NCBI GenBank assembly: GCA_025453605.1
Contig: JALOPZ010000002.1
Coordinates: 452,631 to 516,630, forward strand
Origin: Candidatus Margulisiibacteriota bacterium
GTDB taxonomy: Bacteria > Margulisbacteria > WOR-1 > O2-12-FULL-45-9 > XYB2-FULL-48-7
DNA length: 64,000 nt
Direction: 5' to 3'
In this document: positions 25,848 to 34,663 of the stretch, piece after piece
Numbering within the stretch: the stretch's first letter is position 1
Layout: the number at the start of each line of letters is the position of its first letter
Program-made: the position numbers and the translations under genes
Notes under the pieces: generated by a model
Told to the model about the DNA's origin: nothing
The model's input: the letters and a program-made list of their open reading frames with translations, nothing else
The model's database searches: none

Positions 25848-26599
25848 TGATTAAAACCATCGAATTGGACGAACGGAAAAAGCGGATCCTGGAAGCGATC
25901 GTGCGGGACTACCTGCACACCGCCGAAGCGGTCGGTTCGCGAACGATCTGGCGCGCCTACATGCCCGATCTCTCCCCCGCCACCATCCGGAACGAAATGG
26001 CGGATCTGGAAGCGCTCGGACTGATCGTCCAACCGCACACCTCCGCCGGCCGGGTCCCGACCGACCTCGGCTACCGCTACTACGTCAATCATCTGATGAA
26101 ATCACGGCAATTGACCACGAAAGAGGAAGAGGTCATTGCCGAGGGATTCCGCTCCATCCGGCAAGACGTTGACGAAGCGCTCCACCAGACGCTGAAGACC
26201 CTCTCCCACCTGCTGGAATACGCCTCGGTCGTCGCCACGCTTGATAACAAGACCCGGGTCTATTCGGCCGGTTTTTCGCACATGCTTAAACAACCCGAGT
26301 TCAACGATCTGAATTACACCCGGCACGTCATGGAAGTGGCGGAGAACGAAGAGCTGATGGCCGACATGGTCAAGGAGTACACCACTAATAAAGGGGTGAC
26401 GATCAAGATCGGCCATGAGAACGATTTTAAAGAGGTCAGGAACTGCAGCGTGGTGCTCAGCTCTTACGACATGGGGCAAGCCGCGACGGGCGGGTTTGGC
26501 GTGATCGGGCCGACCCGGATGGGTTACGCCCGGGTCGCCAGCATTCTGGAGTCGATCTCCCGCCGGCTCGACAATCTGTTCGGTGATAACGATGAGTGA
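25847..26599 (+). CDS. hrcA: Heat-inducible transcription repressor HrcA, short form
   Basis: This is the repressor of the dnaK operon, and its operator stands directly upstream. The N-terminal winged helix is complete (RKKRILEAIVRDYLHTAEAVGSRTI to HTSAGRVPTDLGYRYYV), and the C-terminal segment IKIGHENDFKEVRNCSVVLSSY ... GVIGPTRMGYARV is typical. At 250 residues it is about 90 shorter than usual: after LLEYASVVATL the sequence passes straight to YSAGFSHMLKQPEF, so the region that normally holds the inserted dimerising domain is missing. The frame is clean, so this is a compact form rather than a frameshift. The start is ATG at 25847; an in-frame GTG lies six bases earlier. Confidence 0.93.
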   Translation: MIKTIELDERKKRILEAIVRDYLHTAEAVGSRTIWRAYMPDLSPATIRNEMADLEALGLIVQPHTSAGRVPTDLGYRYYVNHLMKSRQLTTKEEEVIAEGFRSIRQDVDEALHQTLKTLSHLLEYASVVATLDNKTRVYSAGFSHMLKQPEFNDLNYTRHVMEVAENEELMADMVKEYTTNKGVTIKIGHENDFKEVRNCSVVLSSYDMGQAATGGFGVIGPTRMGYARVASILESISRRLDNLFGDNDE

Positions 26600-27080
26600 A
26601 GAGCTTAAGGAAGTCCCAAAGGAATTGCCGGCCGAGAAGAGTGAAGCTGAACTGCTCAAAGAGCAGCTGGAGGAGACGAAGAACCGGCTCCTTCGCGCGT
26701 TAGCCGATTTTGACAACTATAAAAAGCGGGCGGCACTCGAGCGCGAGCAGTTCGTCCAGTTCGCCAACGAGAGCCTGATAACGGAGCTGTTGCCGATCAT
26801 CGACAACTTTGGCCGCGCCCTGGAGCACGCTTCGGAAAAGAGCGCCAAAGGGATCGCCCTGGTCAAGAAGCAACTCGAAGACGTTATAAAGAAGCACGGC
26901 GTTAAGGAGATCGAGGCGCTGGGTAAACCTTACGATCCGAACCTGCACGAGGCGATCATGCAGAAAGAGCACAAAGGGCCTGAAGGGATGATCATCGAAG
27001 AGATGCAGAAGGGATACACTCTGCACGGCAGAGTGATCCGACCGGCGATGGTAATAGTCGCAAAGAAAGGGGAGAAGTAA
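26592..27080 (+). CDS. grpE: Nucleotide exchange factor GrpE
   Basis: This 162-residue DnaK exchange factor has an acidic N-terminal tail, a long coiled coil (about 15-75, [27 protein letters not shown]) and a C-terminal beta domain with [18 protein letters not shown]. The ATG at 26592 overlaps the end of hrcA by 8 bp. The earlier in-frame GTG is within hrcA and less likely. It is followed after 1 bp by dnaK. Confidence 0.95.
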   Translation: MSEELKEVPKELPAEKSEAELLKEQLEETKNRLLRALADFDNYKKRAALEREQFVQFANESLITELLPIIDNFGRALEHASEKSAKGIALVKKQLEDVIKKHGVKEIEALGKPYDPNLHEAIMQKEHKGPEGMIIEEMQKGYTLHGRVIRPAMVIVAKKGEK

Positions 27081-27081
27081 A

Positions 27082-28980
27082 ATGGCAAATGAAAAGATCA
27101 TTGGTATCGATTTAGGGACAACGAATTCATGCGTGGCGGTGATGATGGGGGGCGAGCCGACGGTCGTACCGAATTCAGAAGGAGGCCGCACGACCCCATC
27201 GGTCGTCGCCTTCTTAAAGGACGGGGCCCGGGTCGTCGGCCAGGTCGCCAAACGGCAGTCGATCACCAACCCGGAGCATACGATATTTTCGATCAAGCGC
27301 TTTATGGGGCGCCGGTTCGACGAGATCGGCAGCGAATTAAAGTACGTCCCCTACCGCATCGTTAAAGGGGCCAAGGATGAGGCGAAAGTAAAGGTGGAGG
27401 ACCGGGATTACAGTCCGCCCGAGATCTCCGCGATGATCCTGCAAAAGATGAAGCAGTCGGCGGAAGATTTCCTCGGCGAACCGGTCAAGAAAGCGGTCAT
27501 CACCGTCCCCGCCTACTTTAACGACAGCCAGCGCCAGGCGACCAAGGACGCCGGGACGATCGCCGGCCTCGAGGTGGTCCGGATCATCAACGAGCCGACC
27601 GCCGCTTCCCTCGCCTACGGCCTCGATAAAAAGAAGAACGAAAAGATCGCCATCTATGACTTGGGCGGCGGGACGTTCGATATCTCGATCCTGGAGCTCG
27701 GCGACGGGGTCTTTGAGGTCAAATCGACCAACGGCGATACCCACCTGGGCGGTGACGATTTTGACCAGCACATCATGAAGTGGCTCCTCGACGAGTTTAA
27801 AAAAGACCAGGGGATCGACCTGGGCAAAGACCGGATGGCGATGCAGCGGCTCAAGGAAGCGGCCGAAAAAGCCAAGATCGAGCTCTCCACCACCAGCGAG
27901 ACCGAGATCAACCTGCCGTTCATCACCGCCGACGCGACCGGTCCCAAGCATCTCGTCCTTAAGCTGTCGCGCTCCAAGCTGGAACAACTGGCCTCCGACC
28001 TGATCGACCGATCGATCATCCCGTGCAAACAGGCGCTGGCCGACGCCGGCCTCTCCGCCAGCCAGATCGATGAAGTGATCCTGGTCGGCGGCATGACCCG
28101 GATGCCGAAGGTCCAGGAAGCGGTCAAGAACTTCTTCGGCAAGGAACCGCACAAAGGCGTTAATCCCGACGAGGTCGTGGCGATCGGCGCCGCGATCCAG
28201 GGTGGCGTCCTGGCCGGCGAGGTCAAAGAGATGGTCCTGCTCGACGTCACCCCCCTCACCCTCGGGATCGAAACGCTCGGCTCCGTCATGACCCCGCTGA
28301 TCGAGCGGAACATGACGATCCCGACCTCCAAGAGCCAGGTCTTTTCCACCGCGGGCGACGGACAGACCTCGGTCGAGGTCCACGTCCTGCAGGGCGAACG
28401 GCCGATGGCGGCGGACAACCGGACGCTGGGCCGCTTTCACCTCGATGGCATTCCGCCGGCGCCGCGCGGCATCCCGCAGATCGAAGTGACCTTCGACATC
28501 GATGCCAACGGGATCCTCAACGTTAAAGCCAAGGATAAAGGGACCGGCAAGGAGCAAAAGATCACCATTACCGCTTCGTCCGGCTTATCCAAAGAAGAGA
28601 TCGAAAAGATGAAGAAGGCAGCCGAAGCGCACGAAGCCGAGGACAAGAAGAAACGGGAAGAGGTCGACATCCGCAACCAGGCCGACGCCATGGCCTATTC
28701 GGCCGAAAAGACCGTCAAGGAAGCCGGCGACAAAGTCGACGCGGCGACCAAAGAGAAAGTGGAAAAGGCGATCGCCGCTACCCGCCAGGCCCTGGCCGGA
28801 AAAGAGACCGACGCGATCAAGCAAGCGCTGGAAGCTTTACAAAAAGAGGTCTACGACATGTCGGCCAAGATCTACAAAGAGGCCGGGCCGACGCAAGGGA
28901 CGGAAGGCGAAGCCCCTCCCCAGAGCCCGGGGCAAGGACCGACCGTTGACGCTGAAGCGGAAGTTAAAGAAGAGAAATAA
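27082..28980 (+). CDS. dnaK: Chaperone protein DnaK
   Basis: This 632-residue Hsp70 has an ATPase domain (about 1-380) with [28 protein letters not shown] and [10 protein letters not shown], a linker [18 protein letters not shown], a substrate domain and a helical lid. The tail ends with an acidic EEK-type sequence. AAAGGGGAGAAG gives a strong RBS. The stop codon overlaps the dnaJ start as TAATG. Confidence 0.97.
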   Translation: MANEKIIGIDLGTTNSCVAVMMGGEPTVVPNSEGGRTTPSVVAFLKDGARVVGQVAKRQSITNPEHTIFSIKRFMGRRFDEIGSELKYVPYRIVKGAKDEAKVKVEDRDYSPPEISAMILQKMKQSAEDFLGEPVKKAVITVPAYFNDSQRQATKDAGTIAGLEVVRIINEPTAASLAYGLDKKKNEKIAIYDLGGGTFDISILELGDGVFEVKSTNGDTHLGGDDFDQHIMKWLLDEFKKDQGIDLGKDRMAMQRLKEAAEKAKIELSTTSETEINLPFITADATGPKHLVLKLSRSKLEQLASDLIDRSIIPCKQALADAGLSASQIDEVILVGGMTRMPKVQEAVKNFFGKEPHKGVNPDEVVAIGAAIQGGVLAGEVKEMVLLDVTPLTLGIETLGSVMTPLIERNMTIPTSKSQVFSTAGDGQTSVEVHVLQGERPMAADNRTLGRFHLDGIPPAPRGIPQIEVTFDIDANGILNVKAKDKGTGKEQKITITASSGLSKEEIEKMKKAAEAHEAEDKKKREEVDIRNQADAMAYSAEKTVKEAGDKVDAATKEKVEKAIAATRQALAGKETDAIKQALEALQKEVYDMSAKIYKEAGPTQGTEGEAPPQSPGQGPTVDAEAEVKEEK

Positions 28981-30059
28981 TGGCTAGGGACTACTACGAA
29001 GTCCTCGGCGTTAACAAGCAGTCTTCGGCCGACGAGATCAAGAAAGCCTACCGCAATTTGGCGCGCAAGTTCCACCCGGACGTCAACAAGGAAGCCGGGT
29101 CGGCCGACAAGTTCAAGGAGCTTAACGAGGCTTACCAGGTCCTCTCTGATCCGCAAAAGCGCTCCCAGTACGATTACTTCGGCCAAGCCGGCGGTCCACA
29201 AGGGGCTGGCGGTTTTGGCGGCGGCTTCGAAGGCTTTGACTTTGGCGGCGGCGCCGGTAACTTCGGCGACCTGGGCGACCTCTTCGAAATGTTCTTCAAC
29301 GGCCGCCAGGGAGCAACCCGTCAGCATGGCGGACCGCAGCGCGGCGAGGACCTGCGGCTTGACCTCCGGATCACCCTGGTGGAAGCGGCCAAAGGGGTCG
29401 AGAAGGAACTCGAAGTCCCTCACTATGTCGCCTGTACCACCTGTAAAGGGAGCGGCGCCAAACCGGGAACGACGCCGGTCAAATGCGCTACCTGCCAGGG
29501 AGCCGGCCAGGTAAAAAAGACCCAGCGGACCGTCCTCGGCAGTTTTGCCCAGATCGTCACCTGTCCCACCTGTCACGGCAGCGGCTCGTCTAACGCCTCG
29601 CCCTGCCCGACCTGCCACGGCAACGGCCGGGAAAAGAAAAAACACACCGTTAAGGTCAAAGTGCCGGCCGGGATCGATTCCGGTTACCGCCTGCGTGTTG
29701 CCGGGGCCGGCAATGCCGGGACCAAAGGAGGCTCGCCCGGCGATCTCTATGTCTTTATCGAGGTCCAGCCGCATCCGCTCTTCAACCGCGACGGCGCCAA
29801 CCTGTATTACCGGACCGAGATCACTTTTCTCCAGGCGATCCTGGGCGATGAGCTCAAGGTCCCGACCATCGACGGCGAAGCAACGCTGAAGGTCCCGCCC
29901 GGCACCCAGCCGAACACTAATTTCCGCCTTAAGGAGAAAGGGCTGCCTCAGCTCCAGGGGAAGGGAAAAGGCGATCTCTACGTCCTGGTCGAGGTCAAGA
30001 TCCCGACCAAACTAAGCAAAGGACAGGAAGAGCTCCTGCGCCAATATAAAAATGCCTAG
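28980..30059 (+). CDS. dnaJ: Chaperone protein DnaJ
   Basis: The 359-residue co-chaperone has a J domain with HPD (RKFHPDVNKEAG, about 30-45) and a Gly/Phe-rich linker (about 70-100). Four CxxCxGxG zinc repeats follow (CTTCKGSG, CATCQGAG, CPTCHGSG, CPTCHGNG), then the substrate-binding beta domains. All four zinc repeats are intact. It ends inside the rsmE start, so rsmE is coupled to the heat-shock operon. Confidence 0.97.
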   Translation: MARDYYEVLGVNKQSSADEIKKAYRNLARKFHPDVNKEAGSADKFKELNEAYQVLSDPQKRSQYDYFGQAGGPQGAGGFGGGFEGFDFGGGAGNFGDLGDLFEMFFNGRQGATRQHGGPQRGEDLRLDLRITLVEAAKGVEKELEVPHYVACTTCKGSGAKPGTTPVKCATCQGAGQVKKTQRTVLGSFAQIVTCPTCHGSGSSNASPCPTCHGNGREKKKHTVKVKVPAGIDSGYRLRVAGAGNAGTKGGSPGDLYVFIEVQPHPLFNRDGANLYYRTEITFLQAILGDELKVPTIDGEATLKVPPGTQPNTNFRLKEKGLPQLQGKGKGDLYVLVEVKIPTKLSKGQEELLRQYKNA

Positions 30060-30759
30060 ATTATTCGTCCCGCCGGCCGATTTTCCCAACCTGACCGGGG
30101 CCGACGCCCACTACGTTCGTTCTGTCCTCCGGCTCAAGGCGGGAGATGAACTCGAGCTGCTCGATGGGTCGGGAGAAATCTTTAAGGCCCGGATCGAGCG
30201 GGCGGATAAGGAGAAGGTCTACTGTCAGGTTGAGTCATCATATCGGCCGGACAGTGAACCGAAGATCAAGATCACCCTGGCCCAGGCTCTACCCAAAGGA
30301 CAGAAGATGGATTTCGTGGTCGAAAAAGCGGTCGAGCTCGGTGTCCACCGGATCATTCCGGTCACGACCGAGCGGACGATCGCCAAAGGGGTAAAACTCG
30401 ACCGCTGGCGCAAGCTGGCCAAAGAAGCAGCCGAACAATCGGGCCGCGCCATCGTGCCGGAGGTTTCCCCGCTAACCGATCTGGCCGGCGTACTGAAACT
30501 GAAGAACGATCAAACCGTCGCCTTGCTTCCCTGGGAACTGGAAAACGAAAAATCGCTGAAGTCGGCGCTCTCGGTCGATCTGATCGCCCGCGGCGTCGAA
30601 ATGCTTGTCCTGATCGGACCGGAAGGGGGCTTTACCCAGCCAGAGGTCGAACAAGCCCGGTCACACGGTTGGCAAACGGTCAGCCTGGGTAAGCGGATCC
30701 TGCGGACCGAAACCGCCGGCCTCGCCGTTCTGGCCAACATTCTTTACGAACTGGAGTAA
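30052..30759 (+). CDS. rsmE: 16S rRNA (uracil-1498-N3)-methyltransferase RsmE
   Basis: This 235-residue SPOUT methyltransferase has an N-terminal PUA-like domain (HYVRSVLRLKAGDELELLDGSG) and a knotted C-terminal domain with ALPKGQKMDFVVEKAVELGV, LIGPEGGFTQPEVE and SLGKRILRTETAGLAVL. It overlaps dnaJ by 8 bp. Placement after dnaJ is common in Firmicutes and related groups. Confidence 0.95.
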   Translation: MPRLFVPPADFPNLTGADAHYVRSVLRLKAGDELELLDGSGEIFKARIERADKEKVYCQVESSYRPDSEPKIKITLAQALPKGQKMDFVVEKAVELGVHRIIPVTTERTIAKGVKLDRWRKLAKEAAEQSGRAIVPEVSPLTDLAGVLKLKNDQTVALLPWELENEKSLKSALSVDLIARGVEMLVLIGPEGGFTQPEVEQARSHGWQTVSLGKRILRTETAGLAVLANILYELE

Positions 30760-30778
30760 TTCCGGAGCGGATTCCCGG

Positions 30779-31600
30779 TTAAAAGAGCGCTTTGCGAAAA
30801 CCGACCATGACCGTTCCCCCTTTATAACTGGGCGAAAAACCGGTCCGCAAGACCCCGTATCCGAGCTCACCGAAGATCAGGCCGCCAAAACCGTCGCTGA
30901 CGATCCCATAACAGAGCTGCCCGCCAAGTGTTCCCGGCTTGCCATCGGAGGTAGCCGCCACAAAATTGAGACCGCCGCCGAGGTAATTATCAACGCCGGT
31001 AAACCAGCCGGGCGGGAAGTTAAGCAGCAAGTCAGCATTGATCGGGACCAGGCGTTGGGCGGCATTATTCCCCTGCGCGAGCCCGGCGGAGAGACGGACC
31101 ACGGCGGTTGCCGGACCGAACACCCAGCGGAGCGGGACGCGGATCTCGCCCAGCATCGCGGTTGTTCCGGCCAACAGCCCGCCGACCACGCCGATCTCGT
31201 GCCGGGCCACGCTGATCCGGACCTCTTTCCTGGCCGCCCCTTCGGCCGTAGAGACGTTCTCAATGACGCCGGTCTCGAGGGTAACGCTCGCCTCCAGGGA
31301 GATCGCCCTCCCCCGCGTACTGACCGGGGCCGCCGGTTTGGCCGGGCGCGGATAGAGCCGCTGCTTGATCTTAAGCGCTTGCGCCCGGTTGAGATCGATC
31401 TTGTCGATGATCTGACCGCGCAATTCCGGTTTTCTGGTCAGCTTCAACTTCTTCTGCAGCCGGTTGATCTCTTGCTCGTGTTTAGCCAGCTGCGCTTTAT
31501 ATTTGACGATCTCCGCCCTGGACAAAGACGGCGCGGCATAAGCGGCCAGGCCGCCAAAGGTCAGGAGCAAACAGCCGATCAGGACCAGGCGTTTTAACAT
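30779..31600 (-). CDS. Exported coiled-coil plus beta-barrel-like protein, unknown
   Basis: The 273 residues have a signal peptide (about 1-22), a short coiled coil (about 28-75, KYKAQLAKHEQEINRLQKKLKL) and then a run of amphipathic strands rich in Gly that ends GGTVMVGFRKALF. The final Phe is typical of outer-membrane barrels. I do not recognise the family. I start at the ATG at 31600, because an ATG at 31609 lies inside the -10 hexamer. It is convergent with rsmE and divergent from the cyclophilin gene. Confidence 0.55.
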   Translation of the reverse strand: MLKRLVLIGCLLLTFGGLAAYAAPSLSRAEIVKYKAQLAKHEQEINRLQKKLKLTRKPELRGQIIDKIDLNRAQALKIKQRLYPRPAKPAAPVSTRGRAISLEASVTLETGVIENVSTAEGAARKEVRISVARHEIGVVGGLLAGTTAMLGEIRVPLRWVFGPATAVVRLSAGLAQGNNAAQRLVPINADLLLNFPPGWFTGVDNYLGGGLNFVAATSDGKPGTLGGQLCYGIVSDGFGGLIFGELGYGVLRTGFSPSYKGGTVMVGFRKALF

Positions 31601-31607
31601 GTCACTC

Positions 31608-31636
31608 ATTATAAGCCAAGCCGTTATCGCTGACAA
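31608..31636 (-). promoter_or_regulatory. Promoter of the barrel-like gene
   Basis: TTGTCA (plus 31631-31636), 17-bp spacer and TATAAT (31608-31613) on the minus strand. The ATG at 31600 follows after seven bases, so the mRNA should be leaderless. Confidence 0.75.
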
Positions 31637-31694
31637 CCGAAATTGAATTCACCCGCAAATTATACTATACTTCTGCTCTGCGAGGTGGGATAAG

Positions 31695-32291
31695 ATGAGA
31701 GTCGCGCTTGGTCTAGTCCTGTTTTTCTGTTTAACGGTCCCGAGCCTGGCCATGGGAGGTAAACCACCGATGCCGGAAAAGTTATACGCGGTCCTGGAAA
31801 CCAGTCAGGGGAATATCACCTGCCTGCTTTACGCCAAGCAGGTCCCGCTGACGGTCGAGAATTTTGTCACTCTGGCCAGAGGCGAAAAGGAATACACCGA
31901 CCCGCGCACGGGCGAACGCGCCCAAAAACCTTATTATGACGGAACGATCTTTCACCGGGTGATCCCCGATTTTATGATCCAAGGGGGCGATCCGCTCGGC
32001 CTGGGGATCGGCGGCCCGGGGTATAAATTCGAGGACGAGATCGTGACCGATCTCCGTTTTGACCGGCCGGGCCGGTTAGCTATGGCTAATTCCGGCCCCG
32101 ACACCAACGGCTCCCAGTTTTTCATCACCGTCGCCCCGACCGACTGGTTGGACGGCCGCCATACGATCTTCGGCCAGGTGATCGAGGGACAGGAAGTGGT
32201 CGAGGCGATCTCAAAAGTGCAGCGCGATCAGCGCGATAAACCGGCGGAAGCGGTCATCCTGAAAAAAGTGACGATCCGGGAAACGCTTTAA
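31695..32291 (+). CDS. Exported cyclophilin-type peptidyl-prolyl isomerase
   Basis: The 198-residue protein has a signal peptide (about 1-19) and a cyclophilin domain. The active-site block [19 protein letters not shown] and [18 protein letters not shown] are intact, as is the tryptophan position ([15 protein letters not shown]). It probably assists folding of exported proteins in the periplasm. GAGGTGG lies before the ATG, with a TATACT hexamer about 30 bp upstream. Its stop codon overlaps the convergent FlhB-tail gene. Confidence 0.93.
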   Translation: MRVALGLVLFFCLTVPSLAMGGKPPMPEKLYAVLETSQGNITCLLYAKQVPLTVENFVTLARGEKEYTDPRTGERAQKPYYDGTIFHRVIPDFMIQGGDPLGLGIGGPGYKFEDEIVTDLRFDRPGRLAMANSGPDTNGSQFFITVAPTDWLDGRHTIFGQVIEGQEVVEAISKVQRDQRDKPAEAVILKKVTIRETL

Positions 32292-32632
32292 GGCCGTTTC
32301 CCCTGTTTTTCTTCTTCACGCAGCTTGGCGACCATCCGCTCGCGCTTTTCGGCCATGCGGTCGAGTTTGTAGACAAAAAAGAGGACTTCCGCCACCAGTG
32401 TATATAATTCGGCCGGGATCTCGGCGTCCAGCTCCAATTTGGCCAGCAATTTAGCCAGCTCCGGGTCCTCGTACATCGGGATCTTATTCTCATCGGCGAT
32501 CCTTAAGATCTCATCCGCGACCGGGCCGCGCCCGGAAGCGATGACCAGCGGCGCCCGGTCCTTGTCGATATCATAGCGGATCGCTACGGCGGTCTTACGC
32601 GGGGCGGTCGGTTTTTGTTCTGCTTCAGCCAT
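32288..32632 (-). CDS. FlhB C-terminal domain homologue (YlqH/FhlB-like)
   Basis: The 114-residue protein matches the cytoplasmic tail of the type III export switch protein Flh[50 protein letters not shown]. The NPTH autocleavage motif of full FlhB is absent and there are no membrane helices. Such free-standing tails (YlqH in Bacillus, FhlB in some proteobacteria) can partly replace the FlhB tail. It follows a FliK-like gene after a 3-bp gap, the same pairing as ylqG-ylqH. No other flagellar genes are in the window. Confidence 0.8.
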   Translation of the reverse strand: MAEAEQKPTAPRKTAVAIRYDIDKDRAPLVIASGRGPVADEILRIADENKIPMYEDPELAKLLAKLELDAEIPAELYTLVAEVLFFVYKLDRMAEKRERMVAKLREEEKQGKRP

Positions 32633-32635
32633 GTC

Positions 32636-33910
32636 TCATGCCTCGAGATCGATCCTTTTTAAAATACTTTCCAGTTGCGGCAACAGCGGGATCAGGTACG
32701 GCTTGATATTGCACATGGCCGGGTCGACCTTGACCTGATAGCCGGTGATCTGAAAGTTTTGGTTCGCCAGTTTCTCCTGGAACCCGCCGTACTCCCGGGC
32801 GATCAGCGAGCGGCCGTCCTCGCCGTATTCTTTGGCGTTAAAAACGAAAATAATGTAGACCTTTTTATCCTTGACAATCATCGAGATGACGATCTTTCCC
32901 ATGTTCTGGGTCTCCAGCGTCATGACGATCTGGGTATTATGCGGATCGATCGGCGATCCCTTCCCTTCCCCTTCCCGCTGAATGACGATCTCAAAGTTCT
33001 TCTCCGGCGTGGTCATCGCGTTGGGGATCTGCTGGTAGTGATAGTTGACTTCCTGCCGCCCGCTTTGCGACAGGATCGCCTGGGCGACCAAGTTCTGCAG
33101 AATGCCGTCCAGCTTGCCGCCCAGCTCCCCCATCGCCTGGGTCAAAGCCTGGGCTTCGGCCCCACCCTTGGCCGCCGATTTCTGACCGACCCCCTGGAGC
33201 AGGGCTTTCAGCGCCCGGACATCATTGATCGTATTCGCCTGATTGAACAGTTTCTTACCGCCGCTGAGCGACTTTTCCGAAACGGTCTGGAAAGTCTCGT
33301 CCAGCTGAGCGAGGATCGCGGTCAGCTGCGAAAGGAGATTCGGATCGAGCAGCGCCTTGCCGGATGAAAGGGTATTGATCAGGTTGCCGGCCCCTTGTTT
33401 TAGGGCGGCGAACTGGGAAGCCAGCGCGGGATTTTCGCTGAAATATTGCCCCAGCACCTTGACCGCCTGGGGCGAATCGATCCCTTTCATCAGCAGCATC
33501 AGGGCCGCCTCCTGCATCGGTTGAGACTGATTCGTCCCCTGCAGCATCGTCATGACCCTGACAAAGTTCGAGCGGGAAACCTCCACCCCGTTGCGCAGCA
33601 TCAGCGAAGCCAGCTTGGTATTAAAATCGGTCGGTTCGATCTGCTGCTGCAGCAGATGGGTGCGGATATCTTCAACGGTCAAAGGGCGGGCAACGGTCGG
33701 GGCAGGTTTGGCCGGCGCCCCGGCGCTCGGCGCGGCGGTCGCCGGAGCGGACGCCTCGGCGGGCGCGGTCTGGGACGGGACATTGCGGACACTGCCGGGG
33801 GTTTGGGTTTGCTGGCTGCTGGAGACCGGCGTTGAGGAGGACTTGCCGGTCGGCCAGATGATCGGTTTACCTGGATGTACGCCTCCGCCTTCAGCGGAAA
33901 ATTCACCCAT
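32636..33910 (-). CDS. FliK/YlqG-like protein with long disordered N-terminus
   Basis: Of 424 residues, the first 90 are rich in Pro, Ala, Ser and Thr and probably disordered. The middle (about 95-290) is helical. The last 130 resemble the C-terminal domain of hook-length control proteins and YlqG (TQIVMTLETQNMGKIVISMIVKDKKVYIIFVFNAKEYGEDGRSLI). The pairing with an FlhB-tail gene supports this. In flagellated species such a protein signals the export switch through FlhB. Whether this organism has flagella cannot be judged here. The start is the ATG at 33910; the RBS is weak. Confidence 0.6.
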   Translation of the reverse strand: MGEFSAEGGGVHPGKPIIWPTGKSSSTPVSSSQQTQTPGSVRNVPSQTAPAEASAPATAAPSAGAPAKPAPTVARPLTVEDIRTHLLQQQIEPTDFNTKLASLMLRNGVEVSRSNFVRVMTMLQGTNQSQPMQEAALMLLMKGIDSPQAVKVLGQYFSENPALASQFAALKQGAGNLINTLSSGKALLDPNLLSQLTAILAQLDETFQTVSEKSLSGGKKLFNQANTINDVRALKALLQGVGQKSAAKGGAEAQALTQAMGELGGKLDGILQNLVAQAILSQSGRQEVNYHYQQIPNAMTTPEKNFEIVIQREGEGKGSPIDPHNTQIVMTLETQNMGKIVISMIVKDKKVYIIFVFNAKEYGEDGRSLIAREYGGFQEKLANQNFQITGYQVKVDPAMCNIKPYLIPLLPQLESILKRIDLEA

Positions 33911-33919
33911 AAGGTACTG

Positions 33920-34645
33920 CTACTTTTTCTCGGCTTTGGGGGCGTCGGTCTTATCTTTGGCCGGGGCGGCACCCGGAGCCGACTTTTCCTTGACCTGCTC
34001 ATCCGCCACTTCTTTGGCAGCGTCACCGGCGGCCGCCACCTGTTCCGGCGTCGGGACCGGCGCCGCCACTTCTTCTTCCTTGGTCGGCGGCGAGCAGTTG
34101 GCGATCATCTCGGTCGGGTTGGAAACGATCTTCACTTTGGCCGTTTTGGCCAGGTCGGAAACATGCAGGGAGTCGTTGATCGACAGCGCGCTGACGTCAA
34201 CCGTAAAGTGCCCCGGGATATCGGTCGGCAAGCATTCGACCTCGACTTCGCGCAGACCGTGGACCAGCACGCCGCCGGAATCCTTGACCCCGATCGGGGT
34301 CCCGGTCAGCTCGATGCGGACCTTGGTCCTGATCGCTTCGTCCATCACGATGTGGCGAAAATCGACGTGGAGGATCTCGTCGGTCAGCGGATTGCGCTGG
34401 ACCTCATGGGTCAGCGCGGCGATCTCTTTGGTTTTCTCGCCGGCGATCTTGAGGGTGATGATGGCGTTCATCCCCGCTTCGGAGCGAAGGATATTCTTGA
34501 CGAAAAGCTTGCGGTCGACCGCGATGCTGAGCGGTTTGAGTTTTTTACCGTAGATCACAGCCGGGATCATTCCGGCCGAACGGGACTTTTTCAGCCCTTT
34601 GCCGGCTTCTTCCCGCTTGGTCGCTTCCAGTTCAATTTTATGCAT
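33920..34645 (-). CDS. rplY: 50S ribosomal protein L25 (Ctc type)
   Basis: The 241-residue protein has the L25 5S-rRNA-binding domain (about 1-95, RSAGMIPAVIYGKKLKPLSIAVDRK) and the Ctc beta domain (about 96-185, GGVLVHGLREVEVECLPTDIPGHFTVDVSAL). A low-complexity Ala/Lys/Glu tail follows. It has its own extended -10, TGATAAAAT, which overlaps the stop of mrdA nine bases before the ATG. Confidence 0.93.
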   Translation of the reverse strand: MHKIELEATKREEAGKGLKKSRSAGMIPAVIYGKKLKPLSIAVDRKLFVKNILRSEAGMNAIITLKIAGEKTKEIAALTHEVQRNPLTDEILHVDFRHIVMDEAIRTKVRIELTGTPIGVKDSGGVLVHGLREVEVECLPTDIPGHFTVDVSALSINDSLHVSDLAKTAKVKIVSNPTEMIANCSPPTKEEEVAAPVPTPEQVAAAGDAAKEVADEQVKEKSAPGAAPAKDKTDAPKAEKK

Positions 34646-34654
34646 AACGAGGTA

Positions 34655-34663
34655 ATTTTATCA
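34655..34663 (-). promoter_or_regulatory. Extended -10 of rplY
   Basis: TGA-TAAAAT on the minus strand (hexamer plus 34655-34660), nine bases before the ATG. The TGA is also the stop codon of mrdA. Confidence 0.55.
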
